Shown here one piece after another: positions 9,570 through 18,383 of a stretch of 64,000 nt of DNA. The notes beneath the pieces were generated by a model. That model was given only the letters and a program-made list of their open reading frames with translations, ran no database searches and had not been told where the DNA came from. The DNA lies in assembly GCF_018224925.1 (NCBI RefSeq), contig NZ_JAGTUF010000012.1, forward strand, positions 62,001 through 126,000, in the 5' to 3' direction. A program made the position numbers and the translations under genes. Within the stretch, counting starts at the first letter, position 1. Each line of letters begins with the position of its first letter. Source of the stretch: Magnetospirillum sulfuroxidans (GTDB taxonomy: Bacteria > Pseudomonadota > Alphaproteobacteria > Rhodospirillales > Magnetospirillaceae).

Positions 9570-10052
9570 ATGTCCGATCCCCAAACCGGCTCCGGCCGCG
9601 TCTTCCTGGTCGTGGTCGACGACACCGAGGAAATGCGCGCCGCCCTGATGTTTTCCTGCCGTCGCGCCCGCCATACCGGCGGCCGCGTCGCCCTGCTGCG
9701 GGTGATCGAACCGGCCGAGTTCCAGCACTTCGCCTCGATCGGCAAGCTGATGCGCGAAGAAGCCCGCCAAGACGCCGAGGCGCTGTTGCAACGGCTGGCG
9801 ACCGAGGTCAACGACTTGTCCGGTCAATTGCCGGTGCTGTATGTGCGCGACGGCAACCCGCACGAAGAAGTCATCGCCCTGATCGACGAAGAGCCGCTGA
9901 TTTCAGTGCTGGCCTTGGCCGCCGATACCAGCCCTGGCGGTCCCGGTCCCCTGGTCAGCGCCTTGTCCGGTAAGTTCATCGGCCGGTTACGGGTGCCCTT
10001 GACCATCATCCCCGGCAACCTGACCGCCGAACAGATCGAAGCGATTACCTGA
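9570..10052 (+). CDS. Universal stress protein (UspA family)
   Basis: A 160-residue single Usp domain with the expected alternating alpha/beta pattern, starting with the strand VFLVVVDDTEEM and a Gly-rich region near the end (DTSPGGPGPLVSALSGKFIG) where ATP-binding members have G-2x-G-9x-G(S/T). ggagg lies close upstream (9561-9565). It ends the exporter-TIGR02186-Usp run (13-bp gap), suggesting stress-linked expression of the set. In related genomes Usp commonly precedes the Nfu gene, as here. Confidence 0.85.
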   Translation: MSDPQTGSGRVFLVVVDDTEEMRAALMFSCRRARHTGGRVALLRVIEPAEFQHFASIGKLMREEARQDAEALLQRLATEVNDLSGQLPVLYVRDGNPHEEVIALIDEEPLISVLALAADTSPGGPGPLVSALSGKFIGRLRVPLTIIPGNLTAEQIEAIT

Positions 10053-10082
10053 AGCCCGAGCATTCCAGTGGGGCTTTGCGGC

Positions 10083-10111
10083 TTGACACCCGCCCTCCCC
10101 AGGTCCATTTA
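10083..10111 (+). promoter_or_regulatory. Possible promoter before the Nfu gene
   Basis: A perfect TTGACA -35 box at 10083-10088 is followed 17 bp later by CATTTA, a poor -10. Only the -35 is convincing. It sits in the 94-bp gap between usp and the Nfu gene. Confidence 0.3.
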
Positions 10112-10146
10112 GCAAGGGTGAATTTTGCTCGTTGTGCGAGGATTTG

Positions 10147-10695
10147 ATGTTCATTCAAACTGAAAACACCCCCAATCCGTCGACCTTGAAGTTCCTGCCC
10201 GGCCGCGAGGTCATGCCCTCGGGCACCGCCGATTTCGCCAATACCGAAGCCGCCAACCGTTCGCCGCTGGCCGCCAAATTGTTCACCGTCGATGGTGTCG
10301 CTTCGGTTTTCCTGGGCGGCGATTTCATCACCGTCGGCAAGACCGATGCCGCCACCTGGAGCACCTTGAAGCCGCTGCTGTTGTCGGCGATCATGGATTT
10401 CTTCAGCGCCGGCCTGTTGCCGGTGATCACTGAAAGCGCCGAAAAGGCTGCCGACGGCGAAGAAACCGATCTGGTCCGCCAGATCAAGGAATTGCTCGAC
10501 ACCCGCGTTCGGCCGGCGGTGGCGCAAGATGGTGGCGACATCATCTTCCGGTCTTTCGAAGACGGCATCGTTTATGTCCACCTGCAAGGCGCTTGCTCGG
10601 GCTGTCCCAGCTCGACCGCGACCTTGAAGCATGGCATCGAGAACATGCTGAAGTACTACGTGCCGGAAGTGGTGGCGGTACAGGCGGTCGATTGA
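10147..10695 (+). CDS. NifU-like Fe-S cluster scaffold/carrier (Nfu type)
   Basis: Carrier that delivers Fe-S clusters to apoproteins. The 182-residue product has the N-terminal Nfu domain opening MFIQTENTPNPSTLKFLPG, typical of alphaproteobacterial and mitochondrial Nfu1, and the C-terminal NifU domain with the cluster-binding CSGCPSS motif (CxxC) near residue 147. An upstream in-frame TTG is possible, but the ATG used here follows gagg and gives the family's usual N-terminus. Targets may include the aconitase encoded further along this window, an inference only. Confidence 0.92.
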   Translation: MFIQTENTPNPSTLKFLPGREVMPSGTADFANTEAANRSPLAAKLFTVDGVASVFLGGDFITVGKTDAATWSTLKPLLLSAIMDFFSAGLLPVITESAEKAADGEETDLVRQIKELLDTRVRPAVAQDGGDIIFRSFEDGIVYVHLQGACSGCPSSTATLKHGIENMLKYYVPEVVAVQAVD

Positions 10696-10722
10696 CCGTC
10701 TGACCGCGTTCTCCGTCCCGCC

Positions 10723-11631
10723 ATGACGGAAACCCGCGCCAAATCCTCGGTTCTGACCCTGCTGCCGCCGCTCTTGGCGGTGGCGGGGCTTTATGCGCTG
10801 GTCATGCTGGGCATCGAATCGCCGCTGTGGCGCTGGCTGCTGCGCGATGAGCCGGTGGGCCTGGAAACCTCGCTTTCCGCCAACGAGATGTCACAAGCCG
10901 AATCGCTGGATGCCGCCCTCACCCGCATGAATTATCGTCTGGACCGCATCGCCGCCGGCCAGACCGTGCCGCCGCTCTTCCTGCCCAGCCTCCCCGAGGA
11001 TCTGGACCAAATCGCCGAGATCGCCACCAAGAAGCAGGTCTTCCTGCGTCTGATGCTGCCCTTGATCTTGGTGGTCAACGAGGAAATCGCCGAAGACCGC
11101 GCCCGGCTTGAAATCATGGCCGCCAACCGCGCCCGCCGCGATGAAAGTTGGCTGGCGGAAGTGGCCGAACGCTACCAATCGCCAAGCGCCGAACCCGCCG
11201 CCCTGCTGCGTCGGGTCGATGTGGTGCCGCCATCCTTGGCCTTGGCCCAGGCGGCGGAGGAATCGGGCTGGGGCACCTCGCGCTTCGTCCGCCAGGGCAA
11301 CAATCTGTTCGGCCAGATCGCCGCCACCGGCTTGATTCCAGAGGACGATTCCAGCGGACCGGCCATGGCCAGCTTCGATTCGTTGCATGCGGCGGTGCGC
11401 GCTTATGTGCAAAACCTCAACGCTCACCCGGCCTATGACAATCTGCGTCGGATCCGGGCACAAATCCGGGCCCGGGGCGGCTTTCCCGATGGTCATTCCC
11501 TGGCCGGCGCCCTGGGCGCTTATTCAGAACGCGGGCAAGCTTATATCGACGGCATCCGCGCCCTGATCCGGCATAACGGCTTGCTGCGTTTCGACCACGC
11601 CAAATTGGGACGTCAGGGAATTCTGAGTTAA
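10723..11631 (+). CDS. Bax-like glucosaminidase-domain membrane protein
   Basis: Putative peptidoglycan N-acetylglucosaminidase of the Bax/FlgJ-type glucosaminidase fold. The 302-residue protein has an N-terminal membrane anchor (about residues 9-27), then a linker and the catalytic domain with the diagnostic run SLALAQAAEESGWGTSRF near residue 168; the first Glu of EES is the expected catalytic acid. The NNLFG motif follows. It probably acts in the periplasm on cell-wall turnover. It starts 27 bp after the Nfu gene and its 3' end faces a lipoprotein gene. Confidence 0.8.
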   Translation: MTETRAKSSVLTLLPPLLAVAGLYALVMLGIESPLWRWLLRDEPVGLETSLSANEMSQAESLDAALTRMNYRLDRIAAGQTVPPLFLPSLPEDLDQIAEIATKKQVFLRLMLPLILVVNEEIAEDRARLEIMAANRARRDESWLAEVAERYQSPSAEPAALLRRVDVVPPSLALAQAAEESGWGTSRFVRQGNNLFGQIAATGLIPEDDSSGPAMASFDSLHAAVRAYVQNLNAHPAYDNLRRIRAQIRARGGFPDGHSLAGALGAYSERGQAYIDGIRALIRHNGLLRFDHAKLGRQGILS

Positions 11632-11653
11632 TCCGCGGCGGAAAACGCCCGCG

Positions 11654-12082
11654 TCAGGAGAGCGGCGGCGGGCGGTCGCGGCCGGTCAGCTCGTCGAAGC
11701 AACCGCGCTCGTCCAAAGGCTGAACCCCCCGCATGGCGTAATGGGCAACCACCTGACGACCGTCATCGTCATAGAGGAACAGGTCCAAGGTGCAGGCCCG
11801 GCCGCGATATTGCCATATCTCCGCCGGCGCATCGCGGCGGGTGAAGCCGGGACGACCCAAGGCCGAGGTGATTTGCACCGTCGTCAACCCCTTCAGCCGC
11901 GCCGGTTCAGTCAGACCGCCGGGGAAGAGCGCCTGCTGATCGCCTGATTTCGGCGCGGAAGACGACGAATCGGTGCCGGAAAAGCGGCCCGACACATTTG
12001 GTCCCGACAGGGTCTGCGGGTTACCGCCGCAAGCGACCAGCAACAGCAGGGGCGACAGCAACGCAAGACGGGACAGACGCAT
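11654..12082 (-). CDS. Small predicted lipoprotein, unknown function
   Basis: A 142-residue protein with a lipoprotein signal peptide ending in the lipobox LLVAC (Cys18). The mature part is a Ser/Pro-rich linker, then a compact domain around GLTTVQITSALGRPGFTRRD and IWQYRG that recalls the BamE/SmpA-like fold, where a G(M/L)t..qV...lG.P motif is typical. That resemblance is suggestive only. Two further Cys residues in the C-terminal part (RACTLDLF, ERGCFDEL) could form a disulfide. It is convergent with the glucosaminidase gene. Confidence 0.7.
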   Translation of the reverse strand: MRLSRLALLSPLLLLVACGGNPQTLSGPNVSGRFSGTDSSSSAPKSGDQQALFPGGLTEPARLKGLTTVQITSALGRPGFTRRDAPAEIWQYRGRACTLDLFLYDDDGRQVVAHYAMRGVQPLDERGCFDELTGRDRPPPLS

Positions 12083-12115
12083 CGAGGGACCACCAGGGGC
12101 GAGGGGATGGCCCGA

Positions 12116-12796
12116 TTATACTGGATTTAATCGCATGCGCAACGTTTCCGCCACGTGCGTCATGAACGCGGCGGCGATTACCGGAGCGGCCAGATTAAGC
12201 AGCGGGAGCGAGAATAAAAAGGCGATGATAATCCCCGCCAACCACAGCCGCCCCAGATTGGCTCGAAACATCAGCCGGGCGGCGGCGGGGTCCATGCGGC
12301 GAAAGGCGGCCAGCTCGAAATATTCCCGTCCCAGCAGGTATCCGTTGATCAGCGTCGCCAGCACCACGGTGAAGCCGGTGAACAGCAAGATGCCGTAAAC
12401 CGGCAAGGCCAGCAGGTTGACCAGCACGGTCAATGCCAAAAAGCGCAACGTGCCCAAGATCACCTCGCTCGTCGGCTGCGGCCGCCCCGGCCCCAATTGG
12501 GGATAGTGCCGGGCCTCCACCGCTTCGGCGACGCCGTCGAGCATGGGTCCCATGATGGTGGTGGTCAAAGCCGGAAAGAACAAGATCGGCAGCACCAACG
12601 CCAAGGCGCCGATGGCCAGATCGGTGCCCCAATCGGCCCAGACATTGGCGAACAAGGTCAGATTGGCGAGAACCACCCAAATAACCGCCACCAGGGCGGC
12701 ATAGGCGATCAAGGCCCCCAGAACCCCCCATTTCAGCACCCGCGCCAGCCGCGGATCGGACAATTGTCCCAACGCCTTGATCAAAGCCCCGATCAT
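12116..12796 (-). CDS. EI24/CysZ-like integral membrane protein
   Basis: The 226-residue product begins MIGALIKALGQLSDPRLARVLKWG and has five or so hydrophobic segments, matching the EI24 domain family that includes the sulfate transporter CysZ. The start is placed at this Met because family members begin here and gaagaggg lies upstream; a longer frame exists but its extra 33 residues look non-coding. Substrate unknown. It precedes the lipoprotein gene on the same strand by 33 bp and is divergent from adenosine kinase. Confidence 0.75.
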   Translation of the reverse strand: MIGALIKALGQLSDPRLARVLKWGVLGALIAYAALVAVIWVVLANLTLFANVWADWGTDLAIGALALVLPILFFPALTTTIMGPMLDGVAEAVEARHYPQLGPGRPQPTSEVILGTLRFLALTVLVNLLALPVYGILLFTGFTVVLATLINGYLLGREYFELAAFRRMDPAAARLMFRANLGRLWLAGIIIAFLFSLPLLNLAAPVIAAAFMTHVAETLRMRLNPV

Positions 12797-12857
12797 CCCT
12801 GCGCCCTCTTCCAGCTCTGCCGATTCGGTGACGTTGCCATGACCAAACCGTTTTTTA

Positions 12858-12885
12858 TTGTTCCAAACGCGCACGCCGTTATACT
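12858..12885 (+). promoter_or_regulatory. Candidate promoter for adenosine kinase-typA
   Basis: TTGTTC (12858-12863) and TATACT (12880-12885) lie 16 bp apart in an AT-richer part of the divergent gap, about 70 bp before the adenosine kinase ATG. Confidence 0.4.
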
Positions 12886-12955
12886 GCGCCGCCAAACGGG
12901 TCGGCCGGACGCGGCCACCAACCCATATCGCGCGCTATAGCAAGAGATCAAGAGA

Positions 12956-13960
12956 ATGGCGGATACTCGCTTCCACGTGGCCGGCATCGGCAACGCGATC
13001 GTTGACGTGCTGGTGCACGCCGATGACGCCCTGCTTGGCCAGCTCGACCTGACCAAGGGTGTGATGACCCTGATCGATTCGGCCACGGCCGATTCCATTT
13101 ATGAACAATTGCCTCCGGGTATCGAATGCTCCGGCGGCTCGGCCGCCAACACCATTGTCGGCATCGCCTCGTTGGGGGGCAAGGCCGCTTATATCGGCAA
13201 GGTCAAGAACGACCAGTTGGGCCAGGTCTTCCGTCACGACATCCGGAACGCCGGCATCACCTTCGACACCGCCCCGGCCGAGGATGGCTTGTCCACCGCC
13301 CGCTGTTTCGTTCTGGTCACCCCCGACGCCCAGCGCACCATGCTGACCTATTTGGGCGCCTGCGTCGAATTGACCCCCGACGATGTCGACGAAGCGGTGA
13401 TCACCGCCGCCGCCGTCACCTATCTGGAAGGCTATCTGTACGATCCGCCGGCCGCCAAGCGCGCCTTTCTGGCCGCGTCCTCGGTCGCCCATGGCGCCGG
13501 CCGCATGGTGGCGCTGTCGCTGTCCGATCCGTTCTGCGTCGATCGTCACCGCGCCGCCTTCACCGATCTGGTCGCCAATCATGTGGATATCTTGTTCGCC
13601 AACGAAGCGGAACTATGTTCACTGTACCAGACCGATGACTTCGATACGGCCATCCGCGCCTCACGCGGGCATTGCCGCATCGCCGCCATTACCCGTGGCG
13701 CCAAGGGCTCGGTCGTGGTCAGCACTGACGATGTCACCGTCGTCGGCGCCGATATCGTCAACCAGGTGATTGACACCACCGGCGCCGGCGATCTGTACGC
13801 CGCTGGTTTCCTTTACGGTTTCACCCAGGGCCGCGATCTGGCGACCTGCGCTTTGCTGGGCGGTGTCGCCGCCGGTGAAGTGATTTCCCATTTCGGCGCC
13901 CGCCCCGAAATTCCGCTGGCCCACTTGGCCTCGGAAAAGCTCGGCCTCCCTTCCCTCTGA
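12956..13960 (+). CDS. PfkB-family sugar kinase, probable adenosine kinase
   Basis: Ribokinase-like enzyme that probably phosphorylates adenosine to AMP. The 334-residue protein opens with the nucleoside-binding strand VAGIGNAIVDVLV, has the PfkB signature 1 region (GGSAANTIVGIASLGG near residue 59) and the C-terminal signature 2 DTTGAGDLYAAGF near residue 272 with the catalytic Asp and anion hole. Alphaproteobacterial proteins with this N-terminus are usually annotated as adenosine kinase; other nucleoside or sugar substrates cannot be excluded. typA follows after 22 bp. Confidence 0.88.
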   Translation: MADTRFHVAGIGNAIVDVLVHADDALLGQLDLTKGVMTLIDSATADSIYEQLPPGIECSGGSAANTIVGIASLGGKAAYIGKVKNDQLGQVFRHDIRNAGITFDTAPAEDGLSTARCFVLVTPDAQRTMLTYLGACVELTPDDVDEAVITAAAVTYLEGYLYDPPAAKRAFLAASSVAHGAGRMVALSLSDPFCVDRHRAAFTDLVANHVDILFANEAELCSLYQTDDFDTAIRASRGHCRIAAITRGAKGSVVVSTDDVTVVGADIVNQVIDTTGAGDLYAAGFLYGFTQGRDLATCALLGGVAAGEVISHFGARPEIPLAHLASEKLGLPSL

Positions 13961-13982
13961 TCGGTATTTGAACGACATCCCC

Positions 13983-15797
13983 ATGGAACTCAGGAACATC
14001 GCGATCATCGCTCACGTTGACCACGGCAAAACTACCCTGGTCGACGCCATGCTCAAGCAATCCGGCACCTTCCGCGAAAACCAGCAGGTCGCGGACCGGG
14101 TCATGGATTCCAACGACCTGGAAAAAGAACGCGGCATCACCATTCTGGCCAAGTGCACCTCGGTGGATTGGAAGGGCGTGCGCGTCAACATCGTTGACAC
14201 CCCCGGCCACGCCGATTTCGGCGGTGAAGTGGAACGCATCTTGTCCATGGTCGACGGCGTCGTCGTCCTGGTCGACGCGGCCGAAGGGCCGATGCCGCAA
14301 ACCAAGTTCGTCACCGGCAAGGCGTTGGGCCTAGGGCTGCGCCCCATCGTCGTCGTCAACAAGGTTGACCGTGGCGACGCCCGTCCGCACGAAGTGCATG
14401 ACGAATGCTTCGATCTGTTCGCCGCGCTCGACGCCAATGACGATCAGCTCGATTTCCCCACCTTGTTCGCGGTCGGCCGCGACGGTTGGGCGGCGGAATC
14501 GCCCGAAGGCCCCAAGGACGCCGGTCTTGAGCCGCTGCTCGACCTGATCTTGCGCCACGTGCCGGCGCCCAAGCGCGATCTGGAAAAGCCGTTTTCCATG
14601 CTGGCCACCACCTTGGAAGCCGACCCCTATCTCGGCCGCATCCTCACCGGCCGCATCGAGACCGGCATCTTGAAGCTGAACCAGGCGGTCAAGGGCATCA
14701 ACAAGGACGGTCTGGTCGAACAGTTCCGCGCCAGCAAGATCTTGTCGTTCCGTGGCATCGAGCGCGTTCCGGTGGAACAGGCCGAAGCCGGCGACATCGT
14801 TTGCCTGGCCGGTATGACCAAGGTCACCGTCGCCGACACCATCTGCGTCGCCGAAGTCGATGAGCCGTTGAAGGCGCAGCCCATCGATCCGCCGACCCTG
14901 GCCATGATCTTCTCGGTCAACGACAGCCCGCTGGCCGGCACCGAGGGCGACAAGGTGACCAGCCGCGTCATCGGCGCCCGTCTGATGCGCGAAGCCGAAT
15001 CCAACGTCGCCATCCGCATCACCGAGCAAGAATCCCGTGACGCCTTCGAAGTGGCGGGACGCGGTGAATTGCAGTTGGGCGTGCTGATCGAAACCATGCG
15101 CCGCGAAGGCTTCGAGCTGTCGGTGTCGCGTCCGCGCGTGCTGTACAAGACCGAAAACGGCAAGCGCATGGAGCCGATCGAGGAAGTTTTCGTCGACGTC
15201 GACGAAGAATTCTCCGGCGCCGTGGTCGAAAAGATGACCATCCGCAAGGCCGAACTGACCGGCATGCGCCCCACCGGCGGCGGCAAGACCCGTATCACCT
15301 TCCTCGCCCCCTCGCGCGGTCTGATCGGTTATCACGGCGAATTCCTGACCGACACCCGTGGCACCGGTTTGATGAACCGCGTGTTCCACGGCTATGCCGA
15401 ATACAAGGGCGCCATCGAAGGCCGTCGCAACGGCGTGCTGATTTCCAACGGTTCCGGTGAAGCGGTGACCTATGCCTTGTGGAATCTGGAAGATCGCGGC
15501 CCGATGTTCATCACCGGCGGCGTCAAGATTTACGAAGGCATGATCATCGGCGAACACAGCCGTGGCAATGATCTGGAAGTCAACGCGCTCAAGGCCAAGC
15601 AATTGACCAACGTCCGCGCCTCGGGCAAGGACGAAGCGGTGCGCCTGACCACGCCGCGGAAGATGAGCCTGGAACAGTCCATCGCCTATATCCAAGACGA
15701 TGAACTGGTGGAAGTGACGCCGAAGTCGATCCGTCTGCGCAAGCGCCTGCGCGACCCGAACGACCGCAAGAAGGCGAGCCGTTCGATCGAGGATTAA
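13983..15797 (+). CDS. typA: Ribosome-associated GTPase TypA/BipA
   Basis: Translational GTPase of the EF-G/LepA class that assists 50S assembly and growth under stress and cold. The 604-residue product carries all G motifs: G1 AHVDHGKTT (about 10-18), G2 RGITI, G3 [11 protein letters not shown] and G4 NKVDR, then the EF-G-like domains and the TypA-specific C-terminus ([17 protein letters not shown]). A TTG five codons upstream is in frame, but [15 protein letters not shown] is the family's usual start. A good intrinsic terminator follows. Confidence 0.96.
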   Translation: MELRNIAIIAHVDHGKTTLVDAMLKQSGTFRENQQVADRVMDSNDLEKERGITILAKCTSVDWKGVRVNIVDTPGHADFGGEVERILSMVDGVVVLVDAAEGPMPQTKFVTGKALGLGLRPIVVVNKVDRGDARPHEVHDECFDLFAALDANDDQLDFPTLFAVGRDGWAAESPEGPKDAGLEPLLDLILRHVPAPKRDLEKPFSMLATTLEADPYLGRILTGRIETGILKLNQAVKGINKDGLVEQFRASKILSFRGIERVPVEQAEAGDIVCLAGMTKVTVADTICVAEVDEPLKAQPIDPPTLAMIFSVNDSPLAGTEGDKVTSRVIGARLMREAESNVAIRITEQESRDAFEVAGRGELQLGVLIETMRREGFELSVSRPRVLYKTENGKRMEPIEEVFVDVDEEFSGAVVEKMTIRKAELTGMRPTGGGKTRITFLAPSRGLIGYHGEFLTDTRGTGLMNRVFHGYAEYKGAIEGRRNGVLISNGSGEAVTYALWNLEDRGPMFITGGVKIYEGMIIGEHSRGNDLEVNALKAKQLTNVRASGKDEAVRLTTPRKMSLEQSIAYIQDDELVEVTPKSIRLRKRLRDPNDRKKASRSIED

Positions 15798-15831
15798 GGG
15801 ATTGGGGGCTTGCCCCCGTCTTCCGACAAAA

Positions 15832-15866
15832 AAGCCCCGGTGCGACAGCGTACCGGGGCTTTTTAT
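15832..15866 (+). terminator. Intrinsic terminator of typA
   Basis: Arms agccccggt and accggggct (15833-15841 and 15852-15860) enclose a 10-base loop and are followed by ttttatt. Confidence 0.9.
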
Positions 15867-15871
15867 TGAAC

Positions 15872-15951
15872 TCCGGAGATACAGAGAGGCCTGTCATGGG
15901 GCAACGGCAGCACCGTCTGCTCCGCCCTCTCTGTGCCTCTGTGGTGATTTC
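15872..15951 (-). repeat. Palindromic intergenic repeat, copy A
   Basis: Read on the minus strand this segment runs ccacagaggcacagag, then a gggcggagc hairpin core, then ccatgacaggcctc and ctctgtatct. It is clearly homologous to copy B beyond the LRR gene, but in opposite orientation. The two ends are complementary, so the whole element can fold back. It abuts the LRR stop codon at 15954-15956. Confidence 0.75.
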
Positions 15952-15953
15952 TT

Positions 15954-17759
15954 TTACCCGGAAATCATGCCGCGCAAGGCGGCGATGACTTGGCGCAGCC
16001 AGCCGTAATCCAATGGCAAGACCTGGGCCAGGGCCATCAAATCCGGCGCATGGCTGAGCAGGAAGTAGCATCCGACCAGGGCCAGGGAGTCGCCTAAGAG
16101 CAAGACTCTTTTGGTGTAATGTTGCACCACTGTCTTGCGGATTTCCTCCTTGTCCTTGTCGGTCAGCGTCAGCAGGCCTTGCCGGGCCAGGGGGGCCAGG
16201 ACATTGTTCAAGCCATCCATGGCGCCATGGACCATTTCCGCTTTTTGTCCCGGCCGCGCCGCTTCGGCCAGATCGTTGATGACCGGCGGCAAGGCCGGGT
16301 CCACCGCCTGACGATAGGGTTCCAGCGCCGTCGCCAGGGTTTTCAGCATGGCCTGAACCTGCCCCGCCGCCTCGGCCGCGACCGGGTCGTTGCTTTTACG
16401 TTTGTACTCCTGCCATTCCTGCGTCCAGTTCAGCAGCATGTGGATATTGCCGATCAAGGCGTTGCACATGCCACGCTGTTCCGCCGACAGCGGATCGTCG
16501 TTGCCCTGGGCATAATCATCCAACACCAGCCGCAAGCGATCATTGGCGAAGGCCAGCGGCAACACCTGCAAGGCCTGCACCCGTTCGCCCAACAACGAGA
16601 CACAGCGCTGCACCATGCGGCTGAGCAGCGGGTGGTTGCCGGTGCGCTCCAGCGTCTGTTGCGCCCAATCCAGCGTCTCGCCGTGCATGGCCTGCAATTG
16701 CGGCTGTTCGGCTTCAAGCGGCGACACGGCCGGGGCGACTACCAGCCGGCCCTCGACCACCTGGGTCACCAATGGCGCCACCTGCTGTTCCGGCACCGTC
16801 TTGGCGGTCTGGGCCGGATCGGGGGCGCTGTCATCGGCCAAGGTGCGCAAATAAGCGAACAAAGCCGGCGTCCCTTGCTGTGCCAGTTCGTCCAGCGGCG
16901 GGGTGAGCGGGTTGCTGCCGAGATCGAGGTCAAGATCATCGCCGAGATCGGCCAGTTGTCGCGGCAAGATGGTGATTTGGTTGCGACGGAGATCAAGTTC
17001 GGTCAAGGCGGTCAAAGCGCCGACCCAGGCCGGGATGGCGTCAATTTTACAATCCACCAGCCTCGCCGATCGCAGCTTCGGGAAAACCCGGAGATCGGGA
17101 AAGCCCAAAGCCTCCTCCCCCCAAATGGTCAAACCCACCAAATCCAGTTGATTGAGAGCGACCGGCCAGGTGCTGAGGTCGTTGTAAAAAAGGTGAAGCT
17201 GGATAACGGCCGGCAATAGGGCGACCGTGGCGGCAATGTCCGCCGCTGATGATCGCCGAAAGGTCAGATCATCCACCGGCCAATGGGCAAAGGTCCTATC
17301 GGCGTTATCGGGCCGGCGGGACAAAGCAAGCCGGCGTATCGGCAGCTTTTCCAGGCCGGGGGGAAGCCGGCTGATCTCTGTCCTGGCAAAATCAAGGAAT
17401 TCCAAACGCGTCAGTTGGGCCAATTGTGCCGGCAGGGTTTGCAACGGGTTGCGGTATACATCCAAAGACCTCAGATGAACACAGTGGCCGATGCTTGGCG
17501 GCAGGGCCGCAAGCTTATTGCCGTAGGCTTTCAAGTCCCGCAATTGGCTGAGATCCCCCAGGCTGTCCGGCAGGACTGTCAGTTTATTCGCGCCGACATC
17601 AAGAACGCCCAAATTGTGCAAGCGTCCCAGATCATCGGGCAGCCGCCGTAAGCCGTTAGCCTTAAGATCAAGTTCCGTCACCGCGTCCAGATCCCCGTCG
17701 ATCAGATCGGTGACACTGGCCGGTTCCAGCGGGATGGTCTTTTTCAGCTTCCAGGCCAT
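15954..17759 (-). CDS. Leucine-rich-repeat protein with long helical C-terminal region
   Basis: The 601-residue protein has no signal peptide. Residues about 25-290 hold roughly ten LRR units of the bacterial L..L.L..N.L..LP type (for example LTVLPDSLGDLSQLRDL), with a degenerate stretch in the middle. The C-terminal half is predicted helical and unlike families I know; near its end is a hydrophobic segment (VLLLGDSLALVGCYFLL) that may be a membrane helix. LRRs usually mediate protein binding; no GTPase (Roc) or effector (E3 ligase Cys) motif is seen. The start Met is chosen from MAWKLKK; a GTG 13 codons upstream is possible and neither has a good ribosome site. Inverted repeat copies lie on both sides. 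Confidence 0.8.
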   Translation of the reverse strand: MAWKLKKTIPLEPASVTDLIDGDLDAVTELDLKANGLRRLPDDLGRLHNLGVLDVGANKLTVLPDSLGDLSQLRDLKAYGNKLAALPPSIGHCVHLRSLDVYRNPLQTLPAQLAQLTRLEFLDFARTEISRLPPGLEKLPIRRLALSRRPDNADRTFAHWPVDDLTFRRSSAADIAATVALLPAVIQLHLFYNDLSTWPVALNQLDLVGLTIWGEEALGFPDLRVFPKLRSARLVDCKIDAIPAWVGALTALTELDLRRNQITILPRQLADLGDDLDLDLGSNPLTPPLDELAQQGTPALFAYLRTLADDSAPDPAQTAKTVPEQQVAPLVTQVVEGRLVVAPAVSPLEAEQPQLQAMHGETLDWAQQTLERTGNHPLLSRMVQRCVSLLGERVQALQVLPLAFANDRLRLVLDDYAQGNDDPLSAEQRGMCNALIGNIHMLLNWTQEWQEYKRKSNDPVAAEAAGQVQAMLKTLATALEPYRQAVDPALPPVINDLAEAARPGQKAEMVHGAMDGLNNVLAPLARQGLLTLTDKDKEEIRKTVVQHYTKRVLLLGDSLALVGCYFLLSHAPDLMALAQVLPLDYGWLRQVIAALRGMISG

Positions 17760-17836
17760 GATCAATCCGCGGGGTTGAGGATTGTGGAAGATTACCACGG
17801 GTTGTTGTTACCGGTAAGCCTGACCGTAACAAGATG

Positions 17837-17936
17837 AACCCCAGAGACACAGAGACACAGAGACACAGAGGCACAGAGGGGGCGGAGCCGACGATTCCGC
17901 CCTCGCCCATGACAAACCTCGCTGTGTCTGTGTGGT
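17837..17936 (+). repeat. Palindromic intergenic repeat, copy B, with acacagag tandem units
   Basis: The left end has an expanded array of the 8-base unit acacagag (three to four units), followed by gaggcacagag, a GGGCGGA...TCCGCCC hairpin core (stem 7, loop 8), the shared cccatgaca, and a right end ctgtgtctgtgtggtgg complementary to the left end. Much of it matches the reverse complement of copy A. Confidence 0.75.
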
Positions 17937-18000
17937 GGTTTTGGCTCGGCGGCCGCATTTGCATCGCAGCGCCGATGCCTTATATGATCAGGACCACCCC

Positions 18001-18048
18001 GGCGGGGACGACCCCGCCTTGTCTGGGGTCAGTGGGGACGGCCCCGTG
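18001..18048 (+). promoter_or_regulatory. Guanidine-II (mini-ykkC) riboswitch
   Basis: Two GC-rich stem-loops with ACGR tetraloops stand in tandem: a 7-bp stem with loop ACGA (18008-18011) and a second gggg/cccc stem, extended by wobble pairs, with loop ACGG (18038-18041). The linker is about 13 bases. This is the defining pattern of the guanidine-II riboswitch. The ribosome site GGGAGG (18056-18061) and the exporter ATG follow directly, fitting translational control in which guanidinium frees the ribosome site. The downstream gene is an SMR guanidinium-exporter homologue, the classic partner. Confidence 0.85.
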
Positions 18049-18065
18049 CACGAACGGGAGGCAAC

Positions 18066-18383
18066 ATGTCCTGGGTCTATCTGTTTTTCGCCGGTTTGCT
18101 GGAAATCGCCTGGGCCATCGGCCTTAAGGCCAGCGACGGCTTTTCCCGCCCGCTGATTTCCGCCGCGACCATCGCCGCCATCCTGGCCAGCTTGGGCCTG
18201 CTGGGCCTGGCGATGCGCACCCTGCCCATGGGCACCGCCTATGCGGTGTGGAGCGGTATCGGCATTATCGGCACCACCCTGATCGGCGTGTGGTTTTTCG
18301 GCGAACCGGCCTCGATCGCCCGGTTGGGCTGCATCGCCCTGATCGCCGTCGGCATCGTTGGCTTGAAGCTGCTGCACCCATGA
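18066..18383 (+). CDS. gdx: SMR-family guanidinium exporter (Gdx/SugE)
   Basis: Small multidrug-resistance family protein of 105 residues with four transmembrane helices that exports guanidinium ion in exchange for protons as a dual-topology dimer. The N-terminus MSWVYLFFAGLLEIAWAIGLK carries the essential Glu at residue 13 in the SugE-type context LLEIAWAIGLK, and the GTAYAVWSGIG motif lies in helix 3. SugE-type rather than EmrE-type residues and the guanidine-II element upstream both support guanidinium as substrate. It stands alone between the riboswitch and a bidirectional-type terminator. Confidence 0.93.
   Translation: MSWVYLFFAGLLEIAWAIGLKASDGFSRPLISAATIAAILASLGLLGLAMRTLPMGTAYAVWSGIGIIGTTLIGVWFFGEPASIARLGCIALIAVGIVGLKLLHP

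Noticed and set aside
16119-17219. 366-codon plus-strand frame opposite the LRR gene
   Set aside because: The minus strand shows regular LRR units in this interval; the plus frame is an Arg/Gln/His-rich shadow.
17845-17880. acacagag tandem units as a CRISPR or VNTR locus
   Set aside because: Units are 8 bases with no spacers and form one end of a palindromic element, so it is not a CRISPR array.
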